Origin: Lachnospiraceae bacterium
Lineage (GTDB): Bacteria; Bacillota_A; Clostridia; Lachnospirales; Lachnospiraceae
NCBI GenBank assembly: GCA_009774655.1
Contig: VSOD01000190.1
Coordinates: 1 to 8,090, forward strand
Direction of reading: 5' to 3'
DNA length: 8,090 bases
The translations under genes and the position numbers were made by a program. The first letter of the stretch is position 1, and each line of letters starts with the position of its first letter. Below are positions 6,083-8,090 of the stretch, one piece after another. The notes below the pieces were generated by a model. It ran no database searches, had not been told where the DNA came from, and saw only the letters and a list, made by a program, of their open reading frames with translations.

Positions 6083-7231
6083 CTACCACTCAGCGATCGT
6101 CCCGTCATCATTGCGCCAGACAGGATTCTTCCATGTCTTACATCCTTTCTCTGCTTCGGCCAGCCGCTCTTCATTAACCTGTACGCCAAGTCCCGGCTCT
6201 CTGATCAGTTCTATAAATCCCTGATGATAACGGTATATCTCAGGGTTGGAAATATAATCCAGGAGATCACCGCCTTTATTGTAATGAATGCCAAGGCTTT
6301 GTTCCTGAATAAAGACATTTGGCGTACAGGTATCCAATTGAATACAGCTGCCCAGTGCTACAGGCCCTAAAGGACAATGCGGAGCTACGGCTACATCATA
6401 TGCTTCCGCCATGGACGCTATCTTCCTGCATTCCGAGATTCCACCCGCATGAGAAAGATCCGGCTGTATAACATCTACACAGCCGTCCTGCAAAAGCTGC
6501 TTGAACTCCCAGCGTGAGAACATTCTTTCTCCGGTGGCAACAGGGGTTGCCGTAACCCTGGCGATCTCCCGCAGCGCTTCATTATTCTGGCTTAAAACCG
6601 GTTCTTCCAGAAACATCAGATGAAACTGCTCCAATTCCTTCGCCAGTACCTTTGCCATAGATTTATGTACTCTGCCGTGAAAGTCCACCGCAATATCCAT
6701 CTGACCGCCCAGCGCATCCCGAATCGCCGCCACCCTCTCACACACTGCCTCAATCTTGCTGAAATGATCGATATAGTGCATCTCCTCCGTAGCATTCATT
6801 TTAACCGCCGAGTATCCCTGCTTATGAGCCTCCAGTGCCGCTTCTCTGACAGCCGAAGGCCGGTCCCCGCCAATCCAGCGATACACTCTGATCTTTTCCC
6901 TGCAGGCCCCTCCCAACAGTTCATAGACCGGAGCCTGATAGAACTTTCCCTTTATATCCCACAGTGCCTGATCGATCCCGGCAATGGCGCTCATCACTTC
7001 AGGTCCGCCACGGTAAAAACCGCCTCGATACATGGCCTGCCAATGATCTTCGATCATAAATGGATCTTTACCGATCAAGTAACCGGCAAATTCTTCCACT
7101 GCTGTTCTTACCGTATCGGCCCGCCCTTCAATAATCGGTTCCCCCCAGCCTTCCAGCCCGCTGTCTGTTACGATCTTAAGAAAAAGCCATCTGGGAGGCA
7201 CCTTATACATCTTTATGTGGTGTATCTTCAT
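6083..7231 (-). CDS. dgoD: D-galactonate dehydratase (enolase superfamily)
   Basis: Dehydrates D-galactonate to 2-keto-3-deoxy-D-galactonate, feeding a De Ley-Doudoroff-type pathway. At 382 residues it equals E. coli DgoD in length and follows it end to end, from PPRWLFLKI near the start to the final AEW. The N-terminal capping domain covers about 1-115 and the barrel about 120-370. The metal ligands Asp183 and Glu209 (LEEPV) and Glu235 (ATGERMFSR) are present, as are the catalytic His185 (DFHGR) and His285 (APHCPLGP) and Glu310 (QEQS). So it should be active, although related aldonates cannot be excluded. The start agrees with the family; the AAAGGA site is rather far (12 bases). The kinase gene ends 121 bases upstream, and a 21-bp operator-like palindrome lies between them. 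Confidence 0.95.
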   Translation of the reverse strand: MKIHHIKMYKVPPRWLFLKIVTDSGLEGWGEPIIEGRADTVRTAVEEFAGYLIGKDPFMIEDHWQAMYRGGFYRGGPEVMSAIAGIDQALWDIKGKFYQAPVYELLGGACREKIRVYRWIGGDRPSAVREAALEAHKQGYSAVKMNATEEMHYIDHFSKIEAVCERVAAIRDALGGQMDIAVDFHGRVHKSMAKVLAKELEQFHLMFLEEPVLSQNNEALREIARVTATPVATGERMFSRWEFKQLLQDGCVDVIQPDLSHAGGISECRKIASMAEAYDVAVAPHCPLGPVALGSCIQLDTCTPNVFIQEQSLGIHYNKGGDLLDYISNPEIYRYHQGFIELIREPGLGVQVNEERLAEAEKGCKTWKNPVWRNDDGTIAEW

Positions 7232-7352
7232 ATCATCGCGTGTTCCTTTCTATAAATTAACGACATTTGAAATTTCGTTTTCTGCCTTGCAGATGCTTCC
7301 GTATATGGCTCCTGCAAGAGCCGGAAACAAAAAACTGCTCCCGAGTGCAATT
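7232..7352. other. Spacer between kinase and dgoD genes
   Basis: This 121-base spacer holds small nested inverted repeats: GGCTC/GAGCC (7307-7311, 7318-7322) inside TTCC/GGAA (7297-7300, 7323-7326), and competing CTTGCAG/CTGCAAG arms (7286-7292, 7312-7318). None is followed by a U-tract, so no terminator is called. No clear promoter is seen. The operator-like palindrome next to dgoD is listed separately. Confidence 0.45.
7259..7279. promoter_or_regulatory. Operator-like 21-bp palindrome before dgoD
   Basis: Half-sites AACGACATTT (7259-7268) and AAATTTCGTT (7270-7279) around a central base pair at 9 of 10 positions. It lies 28-48 bases upstream of the dgoD start codon. It differs from the LacI-type operators at the glycosidase promoter, so a different regulator, perhaps one encoded outside the window, could control dgoD. 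Confidence 0.45.
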
Positions 7353-8090
7353 TTATCGCTGCACCCTGCCTGAGGTGTTTCCGGCTGCCAGAGTCTCTAC
7401 TTCCGCCAGAGAGACCAGATTAAAATCATGCTCTATCGTATGCTTCAAACACGAAGCCGCGGCCGCAAATTCCACCGCTCTTTGCGGTTCATAGTCATTA
7501 TGAAGCGCATAGATCAGACCTGCCGCAAAGGAATCTCCGCCGCCTACCCGATCTACGATCTGCATATCATACTCTCTCGAAAAATATGCCTTCCCTTCCC
7601 CATACAGCATCCCCGACCACAGATTTCTGCTGGCTGACAGACTTTTACGTAATGTGACTGCTACATGAGAAATCCGGAAACGCTCCGCCACTTCCTGCGC
7701 TGCCTTTCTATATCCTTCCGAATCCAGACTACCCCCTTCAATATCCGAATCTCCTGCATGAATTCCAAACACATCAGACAGATCCTCCTCATTGGCAATA
7801 CACACATCCACAAACGGCATCAGTTCTCCCATCACTCTACAGGCCTCCTGCCTGCTCCACAGTTTTTTCCTGTAATTCAGATCACAGCTTATCGTAACCT
7901 GCTTTTTCTTTGCCGCCTCACAGGCTTCCCGGCATATCCGCGGCAGACAGCCGCCAAGGGCAGGCGTGATTCCTGTGAAATGAAACCAGTCTGCGCCTTC
8001 CAGTATCCTTTCCCAGTCAAAATCCCCGGGCTGCGCCAGCGCAACAGAGGATCCGGCTCTGTCGTAGATTACTTTAGAAGGCCTCTGGGA
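7353..8090 (-). CDS. kdgK: 2-keto-3-deoxygluconate kinase, PfkB family (5' end outside window)
   Basis: Phosphorylates 2-keto-3-deoxy-gluconate or -galactonate at C6, the step after dehydration. The open frame runs without a stop from the right edge to a TAA at 7353, giving the last 245 residues; roughly the first 95 are missing. Visible features are ADWFHFTGITP, the conserved SCDLNYRKKLWS strand-turn, CIANEEDL, and the PfkB C-terminal signature DRVGGGDSFAAGLIYAL, whose GGGD holds the catalytic aspartate. A GTG/ATG within the frame at 7830-7835 is internal, not the start, because coding clearly continues upstream. It is the first gene of the kinase-dgoD pair seen here. Substrate choice between the gluconate and galactonate forms cannot be decided from sequence; the dgoD neighbour favours the galacto form. 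Confidence 0.9.
   Translation of the reverse strand, partial: SQRPSKVIYDRAGSSVALAQPGDFDWERILEGADWFHFTGITPALGGCLPRICREACEAAKKKQVTISCDLNYRKKLWSRQEACRVMGELMPFVDVCIANEEDLSDVFGIHAGDSDIEGGSLDSEGYRKAAQEVAERFRISHVAVTLRKSLSASRNLWSGMLYGEGKAYFSREYDMQIVDRVGGGDSFAAGLIYALHNDYEPQRAVEFAAAASCLKHTIEHDFNLVSLAEVETLAAGNTSGRVQR

Noticed and set aside
5859..6089. 77-residue N-terminal extension of the LacI-family protein
   Set aside because: LacI proteins begin with the helix-turn-helix. The ATG at 5858 has a ribosome binding site, and the extension contains the likely promoter and overlaps the end of dgoD.
1..8090. CRISPR array, tRNA, rRNA or complete insertion sequence
   Set aside because: No regularly spaced direct repeats, no tRNA-like fold and no transposase coding region were seen on either strand.

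Overview
The window looks like chromosomal DNA of a gut-type Firmicute, most likely Lachnospiraceae. This is inferred from strong AAGGAG ribosome binding sites, moderate GC in the genes, AT-rich spacers, and protein sequences that read like clostridial carbohydrate-use genes. Every convincing gene lies on the minus strand, so the locus reads from the right edge to the left.

Right to left: a PfkB-family 2-keto-3-deoxygluconate kinase cut by the window edge (7353-8090), a D-galactonate dehydratase with all its catalytic residues (dgoD, 6083-7231), a LacI-family regulator (4827-5858), a cytoplasmic family 3 glycoside hydrolase (2451-4532) and a GPH-family sugar:cation symporter (829-2202). The first two genes give a sugar-acid route: aldonate to 2-keto-3-deoxy acid to its 6-phosphate. 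The last two give a route for importing and cleaving a beta-glycoside. The regulator lies between the halves.

Control of the hydrolase gene is unusually readable. A consensus sigma-A promoter (TTGACA, 18 bp, TATAAT) has a 16-bp operator-like site of the form CCGTNNACGTNNACGG at the start of transcription. A second copy, with one mismatch and in inverted orientation, lies 139 bp upstream next to the end of the LacI gene. An independent perfect 11-bp inverted repeat spans the -35 box and spacer, and a perfect 10-bp hairpin lies in the leader.

The left 828 bases are different: AT-rich, without an intact gene, and probably the decayed edge of a mobile element. They hold a fragment of a ParB-like partition protein, two minus-strand terminator hairpins, and a very long imperfect hairpin (152-289). 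The hairpin's arms differ only by wobble-compatible changes plus three mismatches and one bulge, and carry DnaA-box-like 9-mers. This hairpin is the least explained structure here; the double-operator promoter is the best supported regulatory finding.
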